A stretch of DNA of 64,000 nucleotides from Dichotomocladium elegans. Taxonomy: Eukaryota; Mucoromycota; Mucoromycetes; Mucorales; Lichtheimiaceae. Made by a program: the position numbers and the translations under genes. The notes under the pieces are model-generated. The model was not told where the DNA came from and searched no databases. It saw only the letters and a program-made list of their open reading frames with translations. Shown piece after piece: positions 36,146-47,135 of this stretch. The stretch is from contig JAIXMN010000032.1 of NCBI GenBank assembly GCA_025716815.1, positions 302,423-366,422 of the forward strand, written 5' to 3'. Each line of letters starts with the position of its first letter. Position 1 is the stretch's first letter.

Positions 36146-36886
36146 TCAGTCTTCACCAGCAGGGACCTCTTCCTCGAGATAACGGATCAACTTGACGCGG
36201 ATCTCCGTCGCTTCGTCCCCGCGCAAAATGTCGCTTACAAAATTAACCTCTGCCTGCATGTGTACCATCTCTAGAGCGCCCCGTAGAACGCCACAGTAAA
36301 TGTTGGAATACCATAACCCGCCTTCAAGTGCTTCCTCCGGCAATTCCACAAATTCCGTCAGCGGATTCTCCTCAAACACGAGCGAGAACTCTTTGAAATC
36401 CGACGACCAGTTGCTCACCACTGGTGCAATGTTTAGGAACATCTTGAAGCCCACCTTACTGATCGCTTCTGCCGTGTCGCGGAAATCGATGCAACGCCCA
36501 ATACCTGATCGCGCCAAGAAGTCTTCAATCAGTCTCTGGCCAATGTTGTAGCCCCTGCAATTTAAAAGGAAAAAGCAAGCCACGTGAGACTTTTCTTCCT
36601 TGAGCAGAAACGCCGCAATGATACTTGCATGAGCTCAAGCTGCTTGTTCACTTCGCTGTAGTCTTCATAGTCCTTAGCAAGCTGGACGACTAGTGAACCG
36701 TAGGTCAAGGTGAAAAGCTCGGCATTCTAGAAGCAGTCGCATTAATCGATGCGTATACTGATGCGCGCATATGCACATATACTAAGGATGTGTGGAAAAA
36801 AAAATAGAATGACTTGCGATTTTCTCGACTTTGTTCTTCCAGACTTCTTCGCCCAGGGCTTTGAATTGCTTTGCCGATGTTGCCAT
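36146..36886 (-). CDS. BET3: TRAPP complex subunit Bet3 (TRAPPC3), 3 exons, both introns GC-AG
   Basis: Bet3 is the core subunit of TRAPP, the tethering complex and Ypt1/Rab1 exchange factor on ER-to-Golgi vesicles. Exons are 36,818-36,886, 36,629-36,726 and 36,146-36,554, giving 191 residues (family about 180-195). Blocks: [97 protein letters not shown], and the tail EVPAGED. Cys77 in IGRCIDF matches the conserved cysteine that is acylated in other Bet3 proteins. The reading frame is only kept if both introns are spliced with GC donors (GCAAGT at 36,817-36,812 and 36,628-36,623). It lies head to head with the carboxypeptidase gene, about 220 bp apart. Confidence 0.95.
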
Positions 36887-37105
36887 GATGGAAGGAGTCA
36901 GCAAAGTAGGACGTATGCTCGGAGTTTCACGTATTTTCCGTAGACGGAGGTTGAGCTTATTTTTTGGGGAAGCACTAAGTTCCTATTTGTTTCTCCAATG
37001 CTCATTTTGATTCGAGTATCGACTGCTCATGGTTTTTATCTTAAATGTATATGTTCATCGAGTAAACCTACTAGAAACGTTTTTATTCTTTTCCGCTGTC
37101 CATAC
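36887..37105. promoter_or_regulatory. Bidirectional promoter region BET3 / carboxypeptidase
   Basis: Only 219 bp separate the two divergent start codons, so both promoters must lie here or overlap the genes. No single TATA box is convincing. Confidence 0.5.
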
Positions 37106-38813
37106 ATGAACCGTTCTGTAGGGTGGATCTGGATTTGGCTATTCTTTTCTCTGCAACAACGGTTACTCGCTATCGCAGCAGTTGCCGCCATGCCGCCGCC
37201 TATTGACTCGGCACTCAAATCCTTCATTTCCATTTCCCATCCTACGTTTCCTGAATACGCTGTGCGCTATACTACTCCAGAATCTGACATATGTGATCCG
37301 AGCGTCAAACAGGTATTTATATACAAATCGCCATGTAGTAAAGATTCATGCAGCCGCGTTGATTGTGATATATACCTAGTACAGCGGCTATCTAGATGAG
37401 AGCAAAAATAATAAGCACTTTTTCTTTTGGTTCTTTGAATCGCGCAATGATCCCGTTAACGATCCGCTCCTCTTGTGGCTAAATGGTGGCCCAGGATGCT
37501 CGTCATTGACTGGCCTTTTCCTTGAGCTCGGGTATGGAGCAGCTTCAGTCTATATTCAAGCTGATTGTGCATCAGCTCAGTGTCAAAAAGCTAATTGGAA
37601 TGCCTCTTAGTCCTTGCCAGTTAAGTTCGTCAGGAGATGATACCAGTTTTAACCCGTATGCGTGGAATAGCAACGCAAGCATTATTTTCTTGGATCAACC
37701 GATCAATGTCGGTTACTCTTATGGCGAGAGTGACGTGCAAGATTCTATAGGCGCAGCAAACGATGTGAATGCTTTTCTCCAACTTTTCTTTTCAGAATTC
37801 CCGGGTAGGGAATAAGAATGATCCTGCTTCTTCCTTGGATAATATTCAACGTTTTAATCTATGTAGAGTACAGAAAGCTTGACTTCCATATTGCAGGTGA
37901 ATCATGTACTGTATCTAGTTGAAAATAATTGAAAAAGCCATTCCCAACTCATGCTCTCCAAGCAGATGCAGGGCACTATATTCCGGTCATTGCTTCACGG
38001 ATCGCTCGGACGTTAGCACCTAATACAGAAGAGCATGCCATCCGTCTCAAATCCATTTTGATCGGTAATGGTCTAACGGACCCTCTCGTGCAGTACGCTT
38101 ATTACCACGACATGGCTTGCGAGAGAAATAATCCAATTCTTGACTCCACGACCTGCAATAACATGAGCGTTACATTGCCCGAATGCGAGGCTCGCATCCG
38201 CGCTTGCTATGACAATCCTGACGCACGCACGTGCGTGGCTGCTGCAGCTTTCTGCAACGAGTCTTTGCTGGTCCCATATTACGACACAAGTGGGCGCAGT
38301 CCGTATGATATTCGTAAAAAATGCGCATCCGTCGATGACACACTCTGCGATCCACGTCTTGGCCTTCTCGAAAAGTTTTTAAACCAACCTGCACTCAAGT
38401 CCGCGGTTGGATCCAACAAAGAGATTGAATACGTTAATTGTAATAACCGCATCGGCCATATGTTTCGGGAAACAGGCGATTGGATGCGTCCCTATGTACA
38501 TCTCATCCCATCTCTTCTAGACCAGTCAAATATCAAAATGCTGGTCTATGCTGGCGACAAGGATTTTATTTGTAACTGGCGGGGAAACAGGGCTTGGACG
38601 CTTGCACTTCCATGGAGCGGCCAGATGACGTATAATGCGGAAGAGGACAAAGACTGGAATGGCGTCGGACAGCTGCGCACTACCCAGGATGGGCGCCTGG
38701 CCTTTCTGCGGGTATATGATGCGGGACATATGGTACCCGAAGATCAACCCATGAACTCCCTTACCTTTCTAAATGCATGGCTTCAAAATAAATTAAATCA
38801 CATGGATGTTTAA
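37106..38813 (+). CDS. Secreted or vacuolar serine carboxypeptidase (S10, CPY-like), 5 exons
   Basis: It removes C-terminal residues from peptides in the vacuole or outside the cell. Exons are 37,106-37,312, 37,380-37,531, 37,611-37,804, 37,867-37,908 and 37,966-38,813, giving 480 residues. A hydrophobic signal peptide ([22 protein letters not shown]) is at the N terminus. Family blocks follow: [43 protein letters not shown] (oxyanion hole), [15 protein letters not shown] and the nucleophile motif IAGESYAGHYIPV with Ser198. [20 protein letters not shown] (Asp398) and [10 protein letters not shown] (His453) complete the triad. The nucleophile sits at a splice junction: GAA TCA T is completed by AT from exon 5. 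Several Asn-X-Ser/Thr sites and paired cysteines fit a secretory enzyme. It ends in HMDV with no HDEL. Confidence 0.95.
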
Positions 38814-40015
38814 TATTTTCTGTACCCTATGGTAACTCCTTATCCTTTGATGATAGATAATGGTGTGAAACTCATTAAGTTCTGACCTCATATTCGAAAG
38901 CACTATAAAACTTTGGAGACTTAACTGGGAAATATTTCTATACGCAGATATCTGCTACAATACCTTTGCGAATGCTATACGTATTCTGATAAACTAAATA
39001 TATCCTCTCCTTTGGCATATCACAAAAGCATGCAAGTATTCCTCGACGAGGCGTTTTGCAAAATATTTGGCTTTAAATAAAGTCACTTAAGGAGAAGAGA
39101 AACATGCATGAAAAAACATCCTTATATTAGTAAGCCCGGATGATTATGACCAATCCACGATCAGCTTTATCTAATCCATGAAGAAATCTATCTTTGGGCT
39201 ATGACCATTGATGAGTAATGAAAAACAGTTACTCTGTACTTCTTATTTCAAGAAAAATCTTTCCGAATGAGAAAAATGGAATGCAGCATAGAGCATTGTA
39301 AGCTTTTAAATGGGACATAAGAAAGCGCCGATCTTTATCAAAGAAGAATGGTGGGGCCCATTTCGTATGAATATGAGCAGCTATTTCGAAAACTACAATC
39401 GATATTTCAGGGGAGTAAATACTTGCCCGGTTTACCGATACAGCAATCAGTCATTCTTTCTGTTCTTCGGCATCTCATGCTTCCTCGTATAATACACGTA
39501 CCTAGTACCGTATTTCCCACTCCGCAGCGGCACCGCGAAATCGCCATTCGTGCTATCCCACATGTTCTCTTTTATGCAGCTGCTATCGGTTGCCTCGCAG
39601 TAACTACATATCACCTTTCTTCTCCAGCAGATGTTGTCTGGACTCGAGCTGTCAAATATCTACATCGTTTCCCCGATTTTATCACGCTTGTTTCTCTCGG
39701 TTCGAATAAATAATATCCCGAAAATGCATTTCAACACTTCATAGTTATTTGCACCTGAGCGCGGAAAAAATCGATTTCACAGCTGGAAGCAGTGAGCACC
39801 ATATATATATATATATATATACCGTATAAATATGTTGGAGCTGCAGCGTTCACTATGGAATACTACAGTATCTCTATACGTGCTATTATTGCTTTTGGTA
39901 TTTAACGAGCGATGAGAAAGTAGATAAGGATACAGCAGTGAAGGAGTATAGCTAGAGATTAAGGAGACACTGGATGATATCAAATAGAAAATATGAGTCC
40001 GTGACAGGATACGAA
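38814..40015. other. Intergenic with a weak ORF and an AT microsatellite
   Basis: An open frame at 39,348-39,713 (plus, 121 codons) has a hydrophobic stretch (HVLFYAAAIGCLAVTTYHL) and could be a small membrane protein, but I recognise no family and see no supporting splice or promoter evidence. An (AT)n run lies at 39,801-39,821. The rest is AT-rich and empty. Confidence 0.3.
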
Positions 40016-42400
40016 TCAGAAATGTGAACCATTAGTCATGTCAAAGTTGCAGACCACGCGGTACGTCAGACCACGAATTACAGCTTCCACACGAAGTTCC
40101 ACCTCGCCAAAATACATCTTTCAACGAAAAGGCTAGTTTAGTTGTGATAATACTACTGACTGGTATTAACGCCATACCTTGATGATCAGGTCAATGCGAT
40201 CGCCTTGTATTGCATCCGGTAGCTCCGGCATAGGAATTTCAAAATCAAAGACTCTATGAACGCCGGGCTGCAGAGTGTAGCGAGGCTCCTCATCTGTGCT
40301 AGCAGCATAGAATGTGCAAGCGGTCGGACAAGGATAGTACGTTGTATATTTTTGAGTGATACAGCTGTCGATATCTGTGGGCGGGGGATATAGAGTAAGC
40401 CAGGTCCTCATGTGCAAACAAAATATTTGTAAATATCTTTTTACCGAGTGGTTCACCGCGGCGCACAAAAACAGAAAAGCGATTGTCACATCGGACGGTG
40501 CCATCCTGACGAACAATCTTGTAGGCTTCTGGATCCACACCTTCGACAAAGGTGTTTGTGATGTCAATACCATACCAATAACGAGGCACACGGGTGGCCA
40601 CCTTGTTCGGATTCATGGCAAGATATGCAGCGCCACGAGCAACGGCCAGTTCTAAATAAAGCGTTATCTTAGTTTTCTCAATTTCTCCCAGTGACAATCA
40701 CTTGGGGACCATTACCTGCACGGAATGGAGCAATGACTCGGATATTGAACTTCTTGAACTCTTCGGCAATTCGTCGTTGAAGATATTGCGAAGCGCCAAA
40801 TCCACCGACAGTAAAAATTGCCTTCAGATTATGAGCCTGTTGTTTCTGTGTGTACAAGAGAGCCAGGACCTCCTGTACGACTGGCTCAAATACGCGTTCT
40901 TTGAGTTCCTGTACAGTGAATCTTAAGCTCCCCTCGTCCAATCCGATGGTCGGATCAGACTGTTCCGTCAACCCCAGGCTCATCGGTAACGTCAAGTATA
41001 AGTCATCCGTGCCATCAAATGCGGGCTTCAATGTCTCTGGAACATGCAATTAGAGCCCTGCCATCCACTGTAAATTATTGCACATCCCTCTACCTGTAAA
41101 GGTTTCCATCATGGTTTCGAGCGCAGCTGGCGGAATCGATTCGACAACGCGCCGCAACTTGGAGCGTAGAAGCTTACGCATTCGTTTATCAACAAAAACG
41201 GATCCACACGACTTGCCAATACCCTTAGTACTCTCTTTAAATCGACGTGTACCATCCGATCCCATTTTGACCGAAAAGACAATCAAATCAACCGTGCCAC
41301 CTAAATGTGGGGCCATAATTTTAGGATATCGGGAGATCTCTCTTGCCTAATTAAGCTTTACCTCCTGCATCGCAGATCATAAATTCATCGCCATCGTTCA
41401 GATCAAAGTTCTCAATTGCTTTCTCGCAATAAATCGCAGCTGCCTCGGGTTCAGAGATCAGGATGAGGCGGTCATGAGGATCGTCTGCGCGGATGATACC
41501 CGCAAGAATAGCTGTTTCGCGCATGGCTTGCTTAGCCTTGTCAGACCACATTGCAGGCACGGTCAGACAATAGCGATATGTGCGCTCATCAAACTGCTGA
41601 GCAAAACCACGTTTCATCTCGGATAGGACGTGCTTGTGGAACTCTCTCAGATAATCTGTGTGATACATGCAGTTCATTCAGAAACCTACTTCGAACAATA
41701 CCCTACAAAAACCCGTGGACTCGTGAGAGAGATAATCTTTAACTTACCCGAAATCAAGTTCAGGGCCTTGAACCCCTCTGGAGGTGGCAAAACACCATCA
41801 AGACTGTCGTCAAGATAAAGTTTATATTGCTTCAAGAAAATATGGGCGCCCTTGCCGACCGGTTGCGCTCGTCGTTGGTGTGCTGCATTGCCCCATGCGA
41901 CCAATTTCTACGACGGGGAAAGAGAAGATATAGAAAGCATGAGCATTCCAAGGCGATCAATTTACTCGATTAACGTTCATACGCGAGTGTCGGTGCTGTA
42001 CAACTAAAAAAAAAAGGTTAGAAATCAATATGCCATTGTGGATAGATCAGTTTCTTTTTTCGTGCTCTTTCTAGCTGTGTACGTACACTGACGGTTGGTG
42101 CCTTTGGATATCTGTTGGCTGCCTGCTTTGGCCTGTAGAATTGTTAATTATATCGCTATTCCATGACAGAACGAGTATGTTTGGAGAGGCTGCAGCGAAG
42201 GTAAGAGAGTCACATAAAGAGGAACTCACCAAGAACCAATATCGGCCACTTCTTGCGACGACAAAATACCGTAAGCTGCACCACTATACGTTGTACCTGA
42301 CTGGGCGATAAGTAAAGAAAGTTTCATGATGAGAAAAGACTTTGGCAAATTGCTTACCAAAGTCAATGCCTACGACAACACGATAATCGCTAGCTGACAT
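40016..42400 (-). CDS. Hsp70-superfamily protein, HSPA12-like, 11 exons
   Basis: An actin-fold ATPase related to Hsp70. Exons: 42,358-42,400, 42,230-42,296, 42,087-42,132, 41,983-42,003, 41,748-41,907, 41,362-41,655, 41,094-41,300, 40,716-41,036, 40,445-40,651, 40,178-40,374 and 40,016-40,117; 554 residues. Phosphate 1 motif: VVVGIDFGTTYSG (about 8-20). Then KLVAWGNAA, CLTVPAMWSDKAKQAMRETA, LILISEPEAAAIYC, phosphate 2 MICDAGGGTVDLIVF, and IFTVGGFGASQYLQRRI (adenosine region), followed by ELAVARGAAYLA. After this a divergent, shorter C-terminal beta region replaces the Hsp70 substrate-binding domain, and there is no EEVD tail, which fits HSPA12-type proteins of unknown client range. Exon 4 is only 21 nt. 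Cytosolic location is expected; no targeting signal is seen. Confidence 0.9.
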
Positions 42401-43159
42401 TATTTGAAAACTGATCGAGAATGGGGGCGAGGGAAAGAAAAAAGAAGAGAAAGATAGCTTATAACGCTGTGCCAGACTTACCTGGGTAGAATAGTTGGCT
42501 AAGCCCGTTATTGGACGAGAGTCGGTTACACCTGTATACTTCTTTTTTTTTGAAGTCATACATAACCTACTCAGTAATAAAGAGCAACGTCCCATCACAT
42601 CAACAAAAGAAGATGACAAACTAACTTTCACCTTATTACATATGGAAAGTATTATACCCTATCTCACTTTTTAACTGATTCACTCACTTGCATGGTGTCT
42701 ATTTCAATCCATTATTTTTCACGAGTAGGCGGGGCTTAGTAAGATGCCTTTCGAGGCAACAGTGTGTGTCACCTAGGGACGAGACTAAATCCGCTTGCCA
42801 CGCCTGCAAGTGAATACTCGCAGCCTCTCAGAGCTTGCTCAAGAAGGAAACAATCCGGAATCGTGGGTCTTTGTCCAACAGTCATACTGTCACCCATTTC
42901 GGGGTCGATTATAGAAATATATTGTGGATTACACAATAAATATTAGGAACGCCAAGGTGGGACCTGAATGACAGGCAGCTAAGACAATGAAGTAAGTTTT
43001 GTTAAAAGAAATCGCCATGCTATGATTATTACGTGCAAAAAATAACAACGTTTCAGCGTCGCCTAAGGCGATTGAGCGTATCATGATAATCTTTTATTAC
43101 CTAATGCAAGTTGAACCATAGACATATGAAATTAAAAAAGGTACAGGTTTTCTCTCTGA
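42401..43159. other. Intergenic
   Basis: About 760 bp between the Hsp70-like 5' end and the transporter 3' end. A short frame at 42,764-42,946 has no motif. Nothing recognisable. Confidence 0.45.
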
Positions 43160-45173
43160 CTATGACAGCATACCAGCCATGGCTGCTGAGATCCAGGTTG
43201 ATGCCGCACCGCAGAGCATCGCTGAAATAGCTAACCGAGAAATATCGGCTGTCCGGCTAGGTGCGAGTGCCCCCAACGTACCGATTTGTATGCCAATACT
43301 GCCGAGGTTAGCAAAGCCGCACAAGGCGTAGGTGACCACTAATCGTGAACGATCACTGAGCTGCTCGGCATAGGTGGTGGTGAGCGCTTGGTACGCTGCA
43401 AATTCGTTTGCCCAGATCTTCAGTGCCATTAGCTCTCCCACCGAGAGAAGGTCTTTTGTATCAGCACCAATCAACCAAGCAATCTATCGAGCCGTAACAC
43501 CGTTAGTTTCTTTTCTCTTTCTCTTTTTTGCTTTTCAAATTTACCGGTACAAAAAGATAGCCTGTGATAAGCTGAAGAGTGAGATTTTCGACATTGATGA
43601 AATGTCCCAGCCAGGTGATGCCGGCATTAACCGCATATAGGAGCGACAGGATGGTGATCAGATTGGCAGCGATACATAGAACAATTTGAATTCCAATGCT
43701 GGCTCCAATGGAAGCAGCATGGAGCAGATTAGCGGCTCGGTCTTTCGGGTCTGGCGGTGGGATGCGCACATCAGAACCAGTCAGGGGTACGTCTGTCTCA
43801 GGATAGCGGATTTTGCTAACTGCAAGCGAGCACGGGATTGACATGATACACGATGCTAAGAGCGCTTCCCCCGATACTCCCATAGACATGTAGGCAAATA
43901 ACATTGATCCTGCAATCGTCGAGAAACCGGATGTCATAATTTGGTGGTATTCTGCCGGCGTCATGTACTCCAAAAATGGTCTAATCAGTAGGGCATTTTC
44001 ACCTAGTCCAAGGAAAGGCTGACACGGACCAAACTATCAGCTCTTCTCTCTTTTCTCAGCCGCCGCCGCCCCCCCCCCACACAATCCGCCCATGATATTC
44101 ACCGATGCTGTTGCTATCACGGCCTCCACGCCGGAAACATGAAATAACCCCATGAATATGACGGCAAATCGAGCGAGAATCGATTGAATGACGCCCAAAT
44201 GGTAAAGCATCTGCACTGTCGCCGAGAAGAAAATGATAGCTGGAAACGCTGAACCAGCAAATGTGCCTGCATCGGCAACGGACTCGTTAAACAGGAAAGC
44301 AAGACCGTACCATGACTTTCCCAAATAGCCCTGAACAAATTGTGCCAGCCATCCAAAGATTGAGTGGCCTACCGAGGAACGGAAGACGAATAGTGCCAAG
44401 AGGAACTGACAGAGTAGCGCACTGGATACGGTCATCCAATCGATTGCTTTTCGATCCTGTATGGAACAAGCAAAGTATATAAGGAAGCGTCCTACATCCT
44501 TTATTCACCCTTACCTTTGAGAAAACTGTCAGCACAAAAAGGAATACAGCGAGTCCAAATAGTGCGATGAGTCGCTGGAGCCTAGTCGAATTCGTCTCTG
44601 GGAGACTAAACACAGTAGCAACGATGGCTGTTCCCACTAAAAAGGCAAACAACAACATGCGCCAGCGCCTGTCTATTTTACCAAGAGATGGAGCGTAGAG
44701 AAGATGAGCAACACGCTTGATCGGCGTTGTGATGAATCTGATAGGAATATGCTGGAAGAGGAAATAGAGTGTAACCCAGCCATATAAGAGACCGAGGATT
44801 AAATTTTCAGAGTCATAGCCTTTGGGGACCTGGAGAGCGTAAGCGGCGCACAGAAAACCGGTAAACGCAAGCCATACTATCAGACTTTGATGATGGTTTT
44901 TATAAATATGGGAGGCCGAGCATTGTTCAACAGCAAACCACTCAACTGGAAATAAGGCCTATGTCGACTGTACAATTGTACCAACCAATTTTGTGGATCG
45001 TGTTTGCCCTCTTCAGTTTCATCGACTTGCTCTTGGGAAACCACATATGCTGCATCGGAGGAGTCTTGATGGTCCCCTCCTTTGCTGGGCATGATAATGT
45101 GAGTAGGCGCTGTGATGGTTATTGAATTGGCGTCCCTGTCGTCTTTGTCCTTTAAAGGTGGCAGTGGCTCCAT
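43160..45173 (-). CDS. Concentrative nucleoside transporter (CNT/SLC28 family), 5 exons
   Basis: A cation-coupled importer of nucleosides at the plasma membrane. Exons are 44,947-45,173, 44,515-44,884, 44,103-44,456, 43,545-44,018 and 43,160-43,483, giving 582 residues. The N-terminal ~70 residues are cytosolic and acidic, followed by RHRPYFHLIVWLAFTGF and multiple membrane helices. CNT core blocks are VQGYLGKSWYGLAFLF, ADAGTFAGSAFPAIIFFSATVQMLYHLGV, ASPFLGLGENALLIRPFLEYMTPAEYHQIMTSGFSTIAGS, the cytosolic loop FPxP-like RYPETDVPLTG, GYLFVP-IAWLIGADTKD, ALKIWANEFAAYQAL and RSRLVVTYALCGFANLGSIGIQIG. The intron between TAS and PFLG (44,019-44,102) contains a run of ten G and a GGC repeat on the minus strand and must be removed to keep the helical hairpin. 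Family assignment is firm; substrate preference cannot be read. Confidence 0.93.
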
Positions 45174-46016
45174 GTATCGAACAGAGGAAGAAGAAGGGAG
45201 GATATGGAGTATGCATTTAATTGAACTCGGAAGGGTATCATCAACTTAATTAGATCTTTTTCTTTCCTCTGCATGGTTATGCATATTTTTACATTTATTC
45301 TGCATAATGCTCAGCATTCAACTAAACGATGATGAGCCCCATTGCATCAGACTGTCAGATGCTTTGCACTAATACCAAAATGTGTGTGTGTGTGCTGGTG
45401 TCCCGCAAACACTGTTTAGCAAATATAGATGATATGCGTGTGTGTGTCTGTGCCCCAGTATCTGTTGCCCTTCGTCGGGTATTTGTAGTGCAGTATGTAT
45501 TTATGTGCATAATATAAACAAGTACTTTATTTTCCAAGATAAATTTCGTATACAAGGTGAAATAATGTCATTCAAAATACAAAAAATGCTATATCAACAG
45601 GTAAAAAAAAATCTCGCTAGTCAACAGAAAACATCCCCTTTATACTTTGACTTACCAACCCGCTCACATAAGGCGTATGCAGGTGCGCACATGGCTATAA
45701 CCATGGTGGAAGGTTGATTGTGCGCTAGGAGCAGCGCAGGAGCGAGGACAGGCAAGTCCAGAAGCAACGGCAGGGGTATACCAGGAGCACACTGGAGCAC
45801 AATGGCGGGCACGAAACCTGCGAAATCGGGGCATCAGCATTTTACACCAGGTGAGCGCGAGGAAATGGAAGACGACAGCAAAAAATGAGAGCATCCGAGA
45901 TGGAAGTTGACGGCAGGGACAGGGACAGGCAACACAAAAGACAAAAAATGAAGGGAAGGCCGTGCCCGCAGGCAGCCAAATCGTGGCCCCCGCCGGATGA
46001 CGCGATTCCGTTTCGA
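45174..46016. other. Gene-poor region with CT/GA-rich block
   Basis: Contains GT-rich stretches around 45,380-45,400 and 45,437-45,450. A purine-rich block from about 45,715 to 46,015 gives overlapping open frames in all phases of the minus strand. It resembles in composition the CT-rich blocks at 1,066-1,380 and 6,880-7,080, and like the latter it lies directly beside a copy of the 104/127-bp MITE. No gene is called. Confidence 0.4.
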
Positions 46017-46143
46017 CCTCTCTTCCATGGTTCATCAAAATACGAGTACGATTGGTAAATCTTCAAAGGATAGAGGGTATTACATTCGAATAACAAGCAA
46101 GTCTATATAACGATTCATACTGAATAACCCCATGGAAGAGACG
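46017..46143 (-). mobile_element. MITE with CCTCTCTTCCATGG termini (copy 2)
   Basis: CCTCTCTTCCATGG at 46,017-46,030 and an inverted, slightly decayed CCATGGAAGAGA at 46,130-46,141 bound a 127-bp non-coding element. It is the same family as 6,765-6,868 in opposite orientation: next to the first terminus both have a CAATCGTAC.CGT block, and next to the second a TTAT.C.GTATGA block. Confidence 0.65.
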
Positions 46144-46865
46144 CCAGGGGAAGGATTTGATAAAGAGGTAATAGTTCGCCTAAGAATCTTTATTACGTAT
46201 TTCTGATAAATCAGTCATCCATTTGATTGACAATGCTGAAACAAGTACCATGACGTATCAAATAATACCCTCTTTCAGAAGACTTACATATACGACTCTC
46301 ATCGCTGCTATTTCACGATGCTTCTTGTTTATCAGACCACAAACAGATTTAAACGGACTTTTTGATTTTCCATATTGTCATCATGATGATCAAGATACAC
46401 ACAAGAGATGACTCATTTGGAAACTATTGCATCAATGGTGATCCAATTTATCAGAATGTGACAGACGAATTGATATTGTTTGATTACAAGAGAGTCCATG
46501 CTGTTGTGTGCCACGAGCTGCGTATTAAAACCACTACAGCATCAAACTTGTTATCTCATATCCACGAACATGTGTTTACACTGATTATCAATGATAAACA
46601 AACGTACACTCCGCAAAGAACCCGCAGCCTTTCCTCTGCAAGAAAAAGTCCTTTGTCATCTGTTTCGTTGAGGGGTTGCCCTATACAATCAGACAAATGA
46701 CCATTCTTGCATCATAGTTATAGGAACTATGTCTCGACGATTCTTTCAACATATCCAAAGAAATCTAGGATCTGCTATCTTCTCGTATTCACTTTTTTCA
46801 ACCATTTTAATATATTCATATCCATATACATAGCGTGATGGTCTCTATAGAATTATCACCGGTCG
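46144..46865. other. Unassigned DNA
   Basis: About 720 bp. An open frame at 46,362-46,700 (plus) has no recognisable domain. Nothing else is seen. Confidence 0.4.
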
Positions 46866-47135
46866 GATCATAGTTTTTTCCCATTACGACAGTTAATTAG
46901 ACACCTTTAAGAATGAGAGACGAATCCTTCGAAATCGCTCAACTTCCAACTACTCGATGCTTCACTGATACGGGTCATCAATGCCTCACTTTCCAAGAAT
47001 CGATTACGTTTACTTTCCTCTTCACAACTAACCAAAACTGTTCAATAAGATTAAGCTCAGGGAAATAGGATGGAAAATAGACGCATCGGTGTCCTCGATA
47101 CTCGATGTATTTACAGATGGAAGTTTTCTGTGCGA
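46866..47135 (-). pseudogene. Mariner transposase C-terminal fragment, copy E
   Basis: On the minus strand from 47,130 down to 46,880 the translation runs through GYRGHRCVYFPSYFPELNLIEQFW, VVKRKVNRNRFLESEALMTRISEAS and SDFEGF. It is the third catalytic region and tail of the window's mariner family, closest to copy B. The N-terminal part is not attached. Truncated and inactive. Confidence 0.75.

Noticed and set aside
39348..39713. 121-codon plus frame with a hydrophobic stretch
   Set aside because: Not called as a gene: no family, splice or promoter support; mentioned in the intergenic entry only.
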